Program-made: the position numbers and the translations under genes
The notes under the pieces: generated by a model
What the model was told of the DNA's origin: nothing
The model's input: the letters and a program-made list of their open reading frames with translations, nothing else
Database searches by the model: none
Shown: positions 19,150 through 30,288 of the stretch, one piece after another
Layout: the number at the start of each line of letters is the position of its first letter
Position numbering within the stretch: position 1 is the first letter of the stretch
Assembly (NCBI GenBank): GCA_029448655.1
Contig: JACCLO010000001.1
Coordinates: 4,278,001-4,342,000 of the forward strand
Direction: 5' to 3'
DNA length: 64,000 nucleotides
Source: Wolfiporia cocos
Taxonomy: Eukaryota; Basidiomycota; Agaricomycetes; Polyporales; Phaeolaceae

Positions 19150-22100
19150 CTCTGAATATCATCGGTGCGCATCTATTACTTATCGGCGACTTAGCTTTCT
19201 AACGAAGCTCCATATTTAGAACCCCGCTCTGCTACATGCTGCTCTCCTGCATCTTGCTGTGTATCTTGTTGCTGTCTCGTAGCTATTCATTGCCCTCATC
19301 GTTAGTATAGCCATCCATCCGTACTGTAGAGTCTGCACCGTATCTTGTGTAAATTATTCGTCTGGAGCCTCCTGTAATACGGACATATAGAGGAATAATA
19401 TGTTGTTCTCGATTCACGTCAAGCAGAGGCTTGCTGCGCATGTACGCACAGTGCTTGCCGAACAAGTTGAGGTCGGGTTTGCATCACGAATACCGGGTAT
19501 ATTTTCTGGTAGACGCGGCTAGCATAGCTGTCTGCATTGTACGTTCCTGACCATACGTTATAACACTACGCATCAGCTAGTCCATAAGACCGCCCACTGT
19601 AGTATCGCCGACATCTACGCACGTATCTGTGACAACCCACCAAGTCCAAGATGCTGCGCGCGCAAGGGCGCGTTCTCTAACGCGCGGGATTACACAACTT
19701 TCTGTGCCGCAGTACGCTGCGCACGCGCCACACCGTGGTTGGGAATCTCAAATGCTTGACTACGAAGCACATAAGCAGATCTGATGCGATCTATTGTCAC
19801 GATGCATGTCTCAGATCAAGATGGATATACGCCTCTGTAGAGCCATATAGAGGGCGTCGGCATGTCGGCGTGAGTGTTAGTCATGCAATGTAAATCTGGC
19901 TGGGATGCACACAGGTCTACATATATGGGGATCTCAGAGCATCTTCGTGCACAGCCTATCGCTGCGGCACCTGTGAAGGGGATCTAAATCAAGTCAATCT
20001 GCATGCCTGTCAGTCATCGGAGATACGAAGCCAATCGGACTCGCTGCGGACGCAGTCAGACAGATAGGCTTGGTGGACAAAGAGAACCATGATGCACGTA
20101 ATTGTTGAGACTATGAGCCAGACCTGCTGCGATTCGTCCGGATCTGAGCTTTGCTACCTAGCACAAGATATTGTGGGATCAAGAGCGCAAGGCAATGTAA
20201 GCTGCGCAGATCACAGTCTTCCTACCAATCGATTGAAGCTTGGTTCGCTCTCCTCTTCGCTTGGTTCCCGTGTAGCGTCCTTGAAAGCCTTTCGAATGTC
20301 AGGCTTCCTTTTGGTGGCCTGTACTTCAATAGGCGACTTCACCACGAGCTCGTGGGGTGATCGAAGATCCGAAATGTCATCAAACCAGAATTATTTCAAA
20401 TTGTAATGTTATGGATTTTATGTTGCGCACGCGCATGCGTGAGGCATCTTGAGCAATTCGCTGATAAATTCGTACATATTAACAGCTCTGAACATCAGCA
20501 ACGGACAAGATGAACTACCCGTGTTGCTCGAGATCACGTTCGATCACATTGACTAGAGGTGCAGATAACGCAGATCTGAGCGGCATGAACCGCCAAAGAT
20601 AAGCATATGATGGCTCACCAATATCGGTGGTCGAACGAGCAAGGCTGATCGGCATCAAGCGTGGTATCGCATGCCACCAGCTTTATAATTTGGAGGAACT
20701 CACAACAGAGTCAAAGATACTAGTTTTGAACCCTGAATCACATCGGAATCCTTGCATAGTCTCATATACAATGAATGTATAGAGGAGCGTTGTTGACGTT
20801 TCCGGTACGCGTTCCGCGTTGTCGCTCTCGCGCACCCATCAATTCCTAAATAACCACTCACGCATTGATCACCACCGCGCCGATCGCGCCCCGAAGCCAG
20901 CGCTGCCTCCTCAATTGGATTCGGCGCGGTATTGTGGCACGAAAATTCACTGTATCCGTCTGGACGATCGCGACATTGACAAACATATCCAAGACTTTGC
21001 TTCGCACTCGGTTCCTGACCGAATCGTCTTCTTCACATTCTCATATTCTCGAAGATACGTCCAGTAAATTATGACCTTCGCCTAAGACGGTCGACTTGGC
21101 TCCTTAAAGTGAAAACATTTCGACCAACAGCCAACAGACGCCCATTAGTATCTGGTGACAGGTTTACTCTCAAGTACATACATATCACGGGCGGTAACTT
21201 TGAGATATGGAGCTCTGCAGCAGCAAGTATTGCATTGAGTACTGCAACACATTGTACACTGGATAGTACTCTCAAATATACTGAATATGTGTGATTGTTC
21301 GAGTGCAGTCACTTCTGCACTATCCACTTTTCCAGTTTGGGTCGAATCAGTTGAGCACTTCATTTAGTGCCAGAGGGCATATTTTTATCATTCATATGCA
21401 TGTAACACCTCACCTGAGCTCCTGCTCATGAGAATAGAGACGGTCGATTTATATGACAGTAAATAGAGTAGCAGACACCTACATCATGTGTAGCATAAGA
21501 TTGATAGCACAAATCTACTGAGCATAGTATGTTGTAACATGGATTTGCCGTGGGCGAGCTCGCGCGTGCCTGGTCATTGCGCGCGCACGTCGGGAGTCGG
21601 ATATCGCGTAGCCGGAAATGGTACGAGAGCGAAACGGTATATAATAGCTCGATTTCATGTACTGTACCTCATGCGATTGCCCTACGAGCATCGTCACGCC
21701 TGTGGACAAACGCGCTCGTCGAACCAATGTTTTGTTTGCTTTGACATAGTATGTGCAATGCATGGACTGCATCGCAGACATTCTAGCGAGCACTGATCTA
21801 TCATGATCAGGCCCAAACAACAACGAGATGCTTAAACCCGGTAATTAGGCGAAGATTAAGCGCCGACGGGGCTAGTCGGCACTACCTCGTTCATGATACC
21901 GAAATCTGAAGCGGTGTTGCCATGAAAACTCATATAGATGGCGAGCAGCTTACATGCTTAGGTATGTGGCATGAAATGTTGTTTGTCATAAGTGTCGTGA
22001 TTTGATTCAGTCGTTACTTGGATGTAGCGCGCAAGTCGTTACGACTTTGTCCGCATCAGCATGCCACGTGCTAGTACCACACAACATGCAAAGGCGTGGC

Positions 22101-22251
22101 TTCCGATCAGGCATGTGACGGAGCAGCAGGGTTGGTTTTCTGGATAACTATGTCTATGTTAATTGCGATATTGTGACATATTCAAAGTGAGCAGCGTAGT
22201 TAGGCTGTGGCGTCTTTTCACTGATGAAGGTGTAGCACCCCATCAAGCACT
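19150..22251. other. Long intergenic region, no confident gene
   Basis: About 3.1 kb without a chain of exons I can support. On the minus strand near 20385-20225 a coding-like stretch reads DLRSPHELVVKSPIEVQ and further KRKPDIRKAFKDA, ending at a possible GTAGGA donor; a second short frame near 20155-20060 could follow. No start or family is recognisable. No transposon ends seen. Confidence 0.4.
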
Positions 22252-24042
22252 ATGTCTGACACAGCACCTAACAAGTCAGAGCCTGACGAAAGCACAGCTT
22301 TCTCTCTGTTGCCTCCAGACTCGTCGAACGAAGTACCTATCTGGGTCTTCCCATCGATACGCGGTCGGAGGAATGGGTGGCATGTTTTCATCAAAGACGG
22401 CTTGTGGTACGAAGGAAGTGACCACGACGAGCGCAAGTGGGTCCTCCACTCGGAGTACGTGCATTTGGAAAGGAGGATTCTCGATTCTCTCCCGCGCAAG
22501 CTCTCGGATCGTGTCGCGGCCGAGATGATGGATCTCATAATCGACCAAGTGGCTAACGACAATCGTGTCAATTACTTACAAGGGGCTAGAGCGACACTTA
22601 GTGTATGTGCGCTTGTGTGTCGAGCATGGAAGCGTCGGAGCTGTCTACACCTCTATTCTTCAATGGCGGTTGGCCGCGAGGCTTACGATGCGCTTATCAC
22701 GGCTCTCAAGCCGAAAGACTCACCCACAAGACCACTCCTGCGCTCTGTTCGGGAATTGTACATTCAGGAATCAAAATCAAATCCTTTCTTGCATACATTG
22801 CCACTCGCCTTGGGGAGAAGCATGCCGATGCTTACAAGCTTGCATGTCCATGTCGATTCGGATTCTGTATTGCCATTCCGCTCTGACCCCGGCTACTTCG
22901 CCCTCATTCCACTTATAGGAGCAAACCTATTGAAGCTGACGTTGCACGAGGTCACCTGGCTCCATTTTAGCGACTTTCGACGCTATGTGGACTCGCTGCC
23001 CCGTCTCGTGGAACTACGTATGGTCTTCAACCGACTGCATCGATCAGCGTCTTTAGACCCTTTTGCCATCATGCCAGGCCGTCCACGCCCAACCCATCGA
23101 CAATTAAGCCTATTGCATATCAATGGCTGTATAGACAGCCTCAGCGCCGCAATGCTCAAACTAGCCCTTCAGTGGCTTTTGGCTACACCAGAACCACCTC
23201 CCATTCGCACTCTGCAGATAGATGCACGAGAAGCCGATGAAGAGACATCATCTCTTCATTCACGGCTAGTGAAAGCTCTGTGTGGGACGCTGGAAGATTG
23301 GAATATATATAATGATAGATTCAGTGAGTTCGTATTCTATCTCTTCGCGACACGCATCAATATGAAAAGTACAGTCTCCAAGAGCGATTCACCAGGATGC
23401 TCCAATTTACGCAATGTTCATTACTACGACACACAGCTATACCTCTCTATGGAAGCATTCTGGGAGAACATCAAACATCTTCTCTCGCGATTATGTGGCG
23501 AAAGGATTAGGAGGATTTATGTGGCTTTGGGTGTATGGTCACTAGAAGACACGCACCAATTTCTTTCACGGAAAATCGGCCGAGAGAACCTGAATGAACA
23601 GGAGTCGATTAACGAGCTAATGCTTTCACCGCGATTCAATGCGCTGGAACACTTTGAGTTCGAAATCCATGTGATCTTCCCTTCATCTATCAACGAAGAC
23701 GCAGAATCTGCACGGCAGCTGTATCTGTCTATAACCGGCTGTGTTCAGCGGCTGTTTTGTGTCTGGTATCAGCGTGGTATCATGACAGTGATGCTGGATA
23801 GGAAGATCTACAATGCCCCGGTCATCAAGAAAGCGCGTGCAAAGCAGAAGGTGGGCATCCTAGATATCCACTTGACGTATTCTCTAATTCTACTCATCGG
23901 ATAGATGCAACATGTCGAGGTTCCCCAGCCTACAAAACCTGTTCTGCTACTCGGATACCGGCCGATGAGCCATGTCCTGCAGAGGACTGAGAAAGAAGAC
24001 CCCTCAGTATCTGCTTGCAACGATATTGATGATGAGTTATAG
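22252..24042 (+). CDS. F-box-like protein, paralogue of the gene at 1708
   Basis: Probable SCF adaptor of 561 residues, about 18 kb from its paralogue and on the opposite strand. Exons 22252-23323, 23375-23850 and 23905-24042. The F-box-like segment is LPRKLSDRVAAEMMDLIIDQ followed by LSVCALVCRAWKRRS near residues 80-125. Leucine-rich repeats without regular spacing follow (LPLALGRSMPMLTSLHVHV; DSLPRLVELRMV). Intron 1 (23324-23374) is 51 bases with no stop, so an unspliced reading also stays open. Intron 2 (23851-23904) sits at the position that holds the foldback element in the paralogue. The last exon reaches an acidic end (NDIDDEL) comparable to the paralogue's acidic tail. Start chosen at MSDTAPNKS because it gives the full conserved block GRRNGWHVFIKDGLWYEGS. 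Confidence 0.85.
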
Positions 24043-26064
24043 TGCCGCATGCGTGCTCAATAGTACTGGTTAATCAAATATGTTACACAGCCTTGAAGGA
24101 CAATATTTGGTATCATCTCTTTGGGTACTTTTACATTAACTGTCCAATTTCCTCCTCGACAATTTGATGCTCTCCATGTGATTTGTCTCACAATACTTAG
24201 TTACACTTGCTGTATGCATATGCATAGTCCTGTCCCATCTATTATGTAATGTGATAGGGTAGTCCAGTAACAAAAAGGACTGTACCTATTCATGCTCTCA
24301 ATTGAAAAGTATATGTCTGTGGCTGTCCTATGTAGTATCTGCTTGTGACTCCAAATTAGATTCTTGCTGCTGTTGAACTGGTGTGGCATGACCATGTGCC
24401 ACCTGGTTCATGTAATGTTTCCTCTTGCCTATTTCATGTTATCTGGTACCTTTATGCATTATGATGAGTGCTTAGGTCCCCTTGATTTGTATTTGTTGTT
24501 GATTGCTTCTTCAGCCTCATAGGTAGCTTATGGTTACTAGCTCTCATCATCTGAGAGCCCCAAAAGTTTTGTTCTACTCTACAGTATACAAGGAGGCCCA
24601 AAATCCTGTACTAGACAAGCATTACTGGAATAACAGCCTTATAACCTGTGACTTCCATGTGACAAACTTCCTTCTTTGTGCCATCACATGTCACTCTAGT
24701 GACCACAAACATCACCACTGGCAAGTCACTGTGCACTGTGCATTTCCCCAAGCCCCTCTTGTGACTGTGACAGTATTTATAATGACCAGTCACTGTGACA
24801 TCCTGCCAAACTATAGGCACATGTGACATATGGCCTAGTTTAGGGGTTCATCGTTTTTGCTAGGCCAACAGATCACAGAAGGACATCTGGGTTTAGATTA
24901 CCTGGGTACACCTTCATACAGCAGTACATAACGAAGTAGTTGATGCAGACTTATGCCCTGTGTCTACCGCCTAACCCTAGAGCCTAAGTTGCCCTATATT
25001 GACGTAGTCAAGGGTGTTGCTAAGGTTGCACTGCAGACTAGCAAGGATAGAGAATAGAATGTTGTGTTGCAGATGGCAGACATTGAGACTGTAGAGTATA
25101 AGGCTGGGGGCACATGCACCCCTTGCCAATGATATTTGGACTGAGGTGTAAGACCTCAGTCATGCTGATATATATACATGGGGACCACTACGCTATGAGA
25201 TAAAGACCTGCCCTAAAGGCCTGATCTGTGCGTGGTATATGAAATAACCCCAATGCATGTGATATAGGTATGTAAGTAAGTCATGTTGCCAGGTGCTACC
25301 TACTGTCCATTGATATCTAATCTAATCTACTATATGTCATGTGACCTGCTGCACTAGCAGTCATGGCTAAGGGGGAATATCGCTGTAGGGGAGGGTACAA
25401 GGTTGCTGGTTCAAGCCCAGTGGAATGCAGGCTAGGGGACCTGTGAAATCTGTGACAGTAGTGCTGGTTCTGGCATGGCCTGCTATGTTGAACATTGAAC
25501 ATTTGAATGTGAACAGCACACTGAATTGTGAAATTCAGACCAAAAAGCTTCAAGCTTCAGGCCTAGTAGGGCCATATCCCTGTGGATTTTCTGTGATGGA
25601 GTTTCTATATCTCCTTCCTGCTTACTTCTTTTCCTGACCTTTTGACTAAATGATGCAGCACAAGCCTTTGGATGTCACTGTTATGGGTTGTATACCCATT
25701 CTGGTTCTATACTCAAATCCATGAGTATAATGTTTTCAGCACAAAGTCTAGGGGACTTGTCATTTGCGCAATATCCTGAGTTGAGGATGTAGGTTCTATA
25801 GATGAGACATGTTAACTCACCTTTGGTTCAATACACTGGAATAGCCTAAGGAATTCTTTGTGAGGTCCTACAAGCTGAAGGCCACTTTGGTCCTAGAGCT
25901 TGGTTGATACTGAGCTTGGTTTTCCAAGTTTGAGAACAAGTATAAGACTCTTGTTATTACAACAAGGTCAAGCTGAAGAACCTCAACCATTGCTACATGC
26001 GTTTATATACTATGTTGACTGTCTATGGTCCTATGCATCCCAGATGTCACTGCTACTATGTACA
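24043..26064. other. CpG-depleted transposon debris
   Basis: No gene. The sequence is A/T- and TG/CA-rich, with very few CpG. A tRNA-like B box (GGTTCAAGCCC near 25408) follows a weak A-box-like TGGCTAAGGGG near 25363, possibly a SINE head. A fragment of an LTR-like repeat lies inverted near 25896-25980. Mutated repeats of a family also seen at 31240-31300 (CTGAGGTGTAAGACCTCAG-like hairpin, TATATATACATG) occur around 25140-25180. Confidence 0.5.
25896..25980 (-). repeat. Decayed LTR-end-like repeat, inverted copy
   Basis: Reverse complement resembles the repeats at 26936-27022 and 29916-29999: CTCAGCTCAACCTTGTTG, then an AACAAG stretch, then CTTATACTTGTTCTCAAA. It lies just outside the left end of the hAT-like element. 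Confidence 0.5.
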
Positions 26065-26935
26065 TAGTGATGTGCTGGCCTGGCCTGGCCCAAAAGCCCC
26101 TGGCCTTGGCCTGGCCTTGGGTGGCCTTGGCTTTTCAAAACCTAAAGCTGGGCCCCCACTGATGGCCCACAGCTTGAGCTAGCCTGAGCCAGGGCTTGCC
26201 TAGGGCCTACCACTGCTAGGATAGTCATCACTATACCTTTGAAAGTTTAAAATACACCTTTTCCAACCATTCCCTGATGAAAAGGAACTTTGAGGCCTTT
26301 AATTTTTAGTAGGATTAAGTGTTAAATAATCATCCACCAGCATGGTGTTCAGTAGCGTGCCTGCCATATGGGGTATCATATAGGCACCCAATGGTGCATG
26401 GCAGGCTTCAATGTTAAGGATTTGGCTTATCTGTAGTTTAAAATAGACAACATAGAGGCACTACATTGGAGTTGAGCATATTACTACCCTGTACAATCTT
26501 ATATTGTAATTGGTGGACATTGTATTCATTAGGTCACCAGGCCAGGGCTCAACAGCTTGGCCTGGCTTGGCCTGAGACACAAGCTGGGCCCTGGGCCATC
26601 TGTTATGGTCATTTTATTTTTCGGACACTGGCAGAACTCACCATTGGGTGAATACAATACAGGGACTTGTTGCATGACCAACTCCTCTGGCTACTCATGA
26701 CTCTACTGGGCACATCCCCAGTTGTACTAGTGTAAAGGCATGTTTCAACTCTGGCAGATCCAACTCTGCCCTCATTTCATATTTATCATTGCTGATTGAC
26801 AGATGGTGTTCAACTGCCAATATCATTACTATCTATCATTTCAGATATATCATTACATATGTATCAAACATTTCATACTATAGTGTAGATAGTATCGGTG
26901 ACATCTGGGACTGGCAGGACCTTCAAAACTCAATG

Positions 26936-27022
26936 TAGTATATAAACCAATGTACTTAGTGATGAGGCTCTTCAGCTCAACCTTGTTGTATAAACAAGAA
27001 GTTTTATACTTGTTCTCAAATG
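26936..27022 (+). repeat. Decayed LTR-end-like repeat, direct copy 1
   Basis: Shares with 29916-29999 the order GTAGTATATAA, CCAATGTA, CTCAGCTCAACCTT (first base varies), AACAAG, CTTATACT-like, GTTCTCAAA. It is probably the end of an older LTR family residing in the hAT-like element. Confidence 0.5.
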
Positions 27023-27242
27023 TAGGAAACTATGCTCAGTATTCACTAAGCCCTGAAATGACTAAGTCCTTGAAGTGCACACTGCCTTCTTGGACTTAGG
27101 CAAGTCTTATATTCTAGAAGGCTTGCTCTTGAACCAATTATATTCTCTAATGCGTATTGAATATTGAATGATCCCCTAGAGTCTTTGACTTAAGGCAGAA
27201 GGCTTATTCAGATTATATTTGCCTTGCACTGTTACGGTCTCT

Positions 27243-27897
27243 TGACACGGAAACCATCCGTGCCACCCGTCCTAACGGGGAACTCCTATATCCGCCCTAT
27301 ACTATCTCCAATAGCCCCCCACCCTCCATAGGCGGAGAACAAGAAGGCACCTCTATTGAGAGGTCCTGCCGTATTGCCTGAGGTACCGACCCATGAGTGT
27401 ATCGGTACGCCCCCAGACTAGCAAGTAATAGAGAATAGACAAGATGGATGCAATGAATAGAAGCCCCCACGCCCAAGTAGGACGCAGCAGGCTTTGTCGT
27501 CTAGGACCCTGCACGCGAGGACAGACAGCAGAGGGATAATAAGAGGTGACCAGGGGACACGCCCCCTAGGCCAAAATCTTAAGTCTGAGGAGTAGCCTCA
27601 GACGTCGCCAGTATATATACATGTAGGAGACCTCTAGCTAAAGACCTTTTGTCTACCCTAAAGTGACGGTCTGTGCGCATCAGGATCATGTGCCTACAGT
27701 AACAACTAAGTGACAGTCATATGACGAGGTAACTACCCGTGACTCTAGATATAACAACGTGACCTGTAGAGATAACGAGATAAGATGAAGACTTATCTAC
27801 CTATGCACGTGATACCTCCAGCGTCGGTCTAACAAGCCTAGAAATCGGAATAAAAAGCGCAAAAATAGGGAAAAATCACAAATTATTTCTTGTGACA
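27243..27897 (-). repeat. LTR, left copy
   Basis: 655 bp, ends TGACACGG... and ...TTGTGACA on the plus strand. Almost identical to the copy at 28483-29137; contains TATATATACATG, a possible TATA region of the LTR promoter if read on the plus strand. Confidence 0.92.
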
Positions 27898-28482
27898 TCA
27901 CCCCCCCCTTAAGGTTCGTCGACCTCGACGAAGGACGGCCCATCCAGCTCCTTCCTGTCGGGTTATCGGTCGTCCAGTCCGGTTCGCTCGCGCTTCTTGA
28001 ACTTTTTGCGCATATTCAGTAACCCCAAAAAGGCGGTGGTACCCTATCGCGCGGGCCCTGCCAAGTTACTCCCTTGCGCGTTTTGGGGCGCAGTTCTGAG
28101 TGTGAGCGTCCTTACCGGTTGACGTTACGCCTAAGGCCGACCATGGAGTCGAGTCGCCTTGGTGGTCGTCGAAATTCTTGCATACCGAAAGACCTGCCGA
28201 CGCGGGGTTACACCGAGGTGCTTCACATACCCGCTAGGTCCGCTGTCCTGCCCAGGACGTGGGCTACTGCTGTGTCTTGCAGCGCCCCTTTTGTGGCCGT
28301 TTTCACTCCTCATGGTCTCCATGGTGATGCGCGCGCTTAGTGGGGACTGGTAAATGTACCGCCCAAGGCCGCTTGTGGCTCAGTGGGTGTCCCGCCGCGC
28401 ACGCTGGAGTACCTAGAGTGGAAAATTCCTTGGCTCCCCGACGATCAGCGCGAGGAGGGAAGAAAAAATAGACTTAAGATTA

Positions 28483-29137
28483 TGGCACGGAAACCATCCG
28501 TGCCACCCGTCCTAACGGGGAACTCCTATATCCGCCCTATACTATCTCCAATAGCCCCCCACCCTCCATAGGCGGAGAACAAGAAGGCACCTCTATTGAG
28601 AGGTCCTGCCGTATTGCCTGAGGTACCGACCCATGAGTGTATCGGTACGCCCCCAGACTAGCAAGTAATAGAGAATAGACAAGATGGATGCAATGAATAG
28701 AAGCCCCCACGCCCAAGTAGGACGCAGCAGGCTTTGTCGTCTAGGACCCTGCACGCGAGGACAGACAGCAGAGGGATAATAAGAGGTGACCAGGGGACAC
28801 GCCCCCTAGGCCAAAATCTTAAGTCTGAGGAGTAGCCTCAGACGTCGCCAGTATATATACATGTAGGAGACCTCTAGCTAAAGACCTTTTGTCTACCCTA
28901 AAGTGACGGTCTGTGCGCATCAGGATCATGTGCCTACAGTAACAACTAAGTGACAGTCATATGACGAGGTAACTACCCGTGACTCTAGATATAACAACGT
29001 GACCTGTAGAGATAACGAGATAAGATGAAGACTTATCTACCTATGCACGTGATACCTCCAGCGTCGGTCTAACAAGCCTAGAAATCGGAATAAAAAGCGC
29101 AAAAATAGGGAAAAATCACAAATTATTTCTTGTGACA
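28483..29137 (-). repeat. LTR, right copy
   Basis: 655 bp, begins TGGCACGG where the left copy has TGACACGG; otherwise I found no difference by eye. Confidence 0.92.
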
Positions 29138-29915
29138 TCTCTGCAGGTACATGGGTATTATTTCTTTGATGCCTCACTGTGTATGAGGACTTAGTGTTCA
29201 ACCACCCCACCATGTGCTTTATTCTAAGGGCCTCCACTCAACCATAGGCCCCTGTTTCATGTACAACAGCCCTATGCCCATAGTCTGTCGTCCCATCACA
29301 TTCTAGCTGAAATTGTATGCCTAACCATATGTCTTCTCTGTTTCATCCCTTGTCATGTTCAACCGTGACTGTCACAAGAAATCCCCTCTGTGAGATATTT
29401 GCATGACTGCAAGTCTGATAGACAGCCGCTCGTATGGATGCATGTGCATGAGGTACTCCTCAGAGCTACTATTCTAGACCTAGGGGGTGAGTCCCCTGGT
29501 AACCTCTCATACCTCTGCCTGCTAGTCTGTGTGATACTGCAGCAACATTCTCATCTCCCTCTCTCTCCCTGGCAGCCCCTCTGTTGAGCAGCGATCAAGC
29601 TATTGACCTCAGCAATAATGTCAAGAGGACGCCCACCGTACTGCAGCGGACCCCCGTCAGATATAGGTGTGGCATTGGAGGGTACCCCAGCACCAAAGCT
29701 TCCGTGGCAAGAGGTGATGTCCATCGTTCTCCGTCTAACTGACAGTTGTAGACAGATAGGGGGGGATATTGGAGATAGGAGGTTCCCCACTGCACAGGTA
29801 GCACGGCACGTAGGTTTCCATGTCAGTGACACTTCTCCTTTGTTGCTTAGAACATTAGCTCAATGGACTTAATGGTAGCAGTACCATGGACACTATGACC
29901 CCAGTTGATAATAAG

Positions 29916-29999
29916 TAGTATATAACCCAATGTATTTACTGGTCGAGTTCCTCAGCTCAACCTTATTGAATAACAAGGATCTTATACTCATTCTCAAAG
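29916..29999 (+). repeat. Decayed LTR-end-like repeat, direct copy 2
   Basis: Partner of 26936-27022 in the same orientation, diverged by many substitutions. If the two were once a pair of LTRs, the recent retroelement landed between them. Confidence 0.5.
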
Positions 30000-30288
30000 G
30001 TTTAAGCAATTAAGCCCTCAGCCGGTATATCAACACTCTGACTCTGAGGAGTCTGATGAGTAGTGCGCTACTCGACACACTAAGTAACTTGACTTAGTTA
30101 TTTCAGCTGAATGGATATACAATCCGTAACACGCACACGTCTGTGGGACTATGTGCAGAAGAATGATCTATATCCACGAATCAAATATACAAATGGGTAT
30201 GACCCATAACACCATCTTAGGCTGTGGTGTAAAGCCTGGCTTGGCCTGGCCCAGCTCATGGCCCAAAGCTGGGCCTGGCACATCACTA

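Larger units (their letters stand above)
27243..29137 (-). mobile_element. Short non-autonomous LTR retroelement, recent insertion
   Basis: Two 655-bp direct repeats (27243-27897 and 28483-29137) enclose 585 bp of internal sequence; the whole is flanked by the 5-bp duplication TCTCT (27238-27242, 29138-29142). Read on the minus strand, each LTR begins TGTCACAAG and ends in CA, and a polypurine tract (CTTAAGGGGGGGG) stands three bases before one LTR, so I place the element on the minus strand. The LTRs differ visibly at one base, the third at the left edge. The interior has only remnants, e.g. minus-strand frames ending ELDGPSFVEVDEP. No gag, protease, reverse transcriptase or integrase is present, so it depends on a related autonomous element. 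It is CpG-rich, unlike its surroundings. Confidence 0.9.
26065..30288. mobile_element. Old hAT-like element, split by an LTR insertion
   Basis: The ends are TAGTGATGTGC and, in inverse, GCACATCACTA, followed inward on both sides by GGCC-rich subterminal repeats (CTGGCCTGGCCTGGCCC; GGGCCAGGCCAAGCCAGG). The outside flanks are an exact 8-bp duplication, TATGTACA at 26057-26064 and 30289-30296, as in the hAT superfamily. Without the LTR retroelement and its 5-bp duplication it would be about 2.3 kb. The interior is heavily CpG-depleted and I see no intact transposase. An alternative is that the two ends belong to two related elements, but the exact duplication makes one element more likely. Confidence 0.65.

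Noticed and set aside
25355..25430. Possible tRNA or SINE head with GGTTCAAGCCC
   Set aside because: No cloverleaf can be drawn and no element ends are visible; listed only as debris.
28074..28340. 88-codon plus-strand frame inside the LTR element
   Set aside because: No retroviral-type domain; opposite to the orientation suggested by the polypurine tract.
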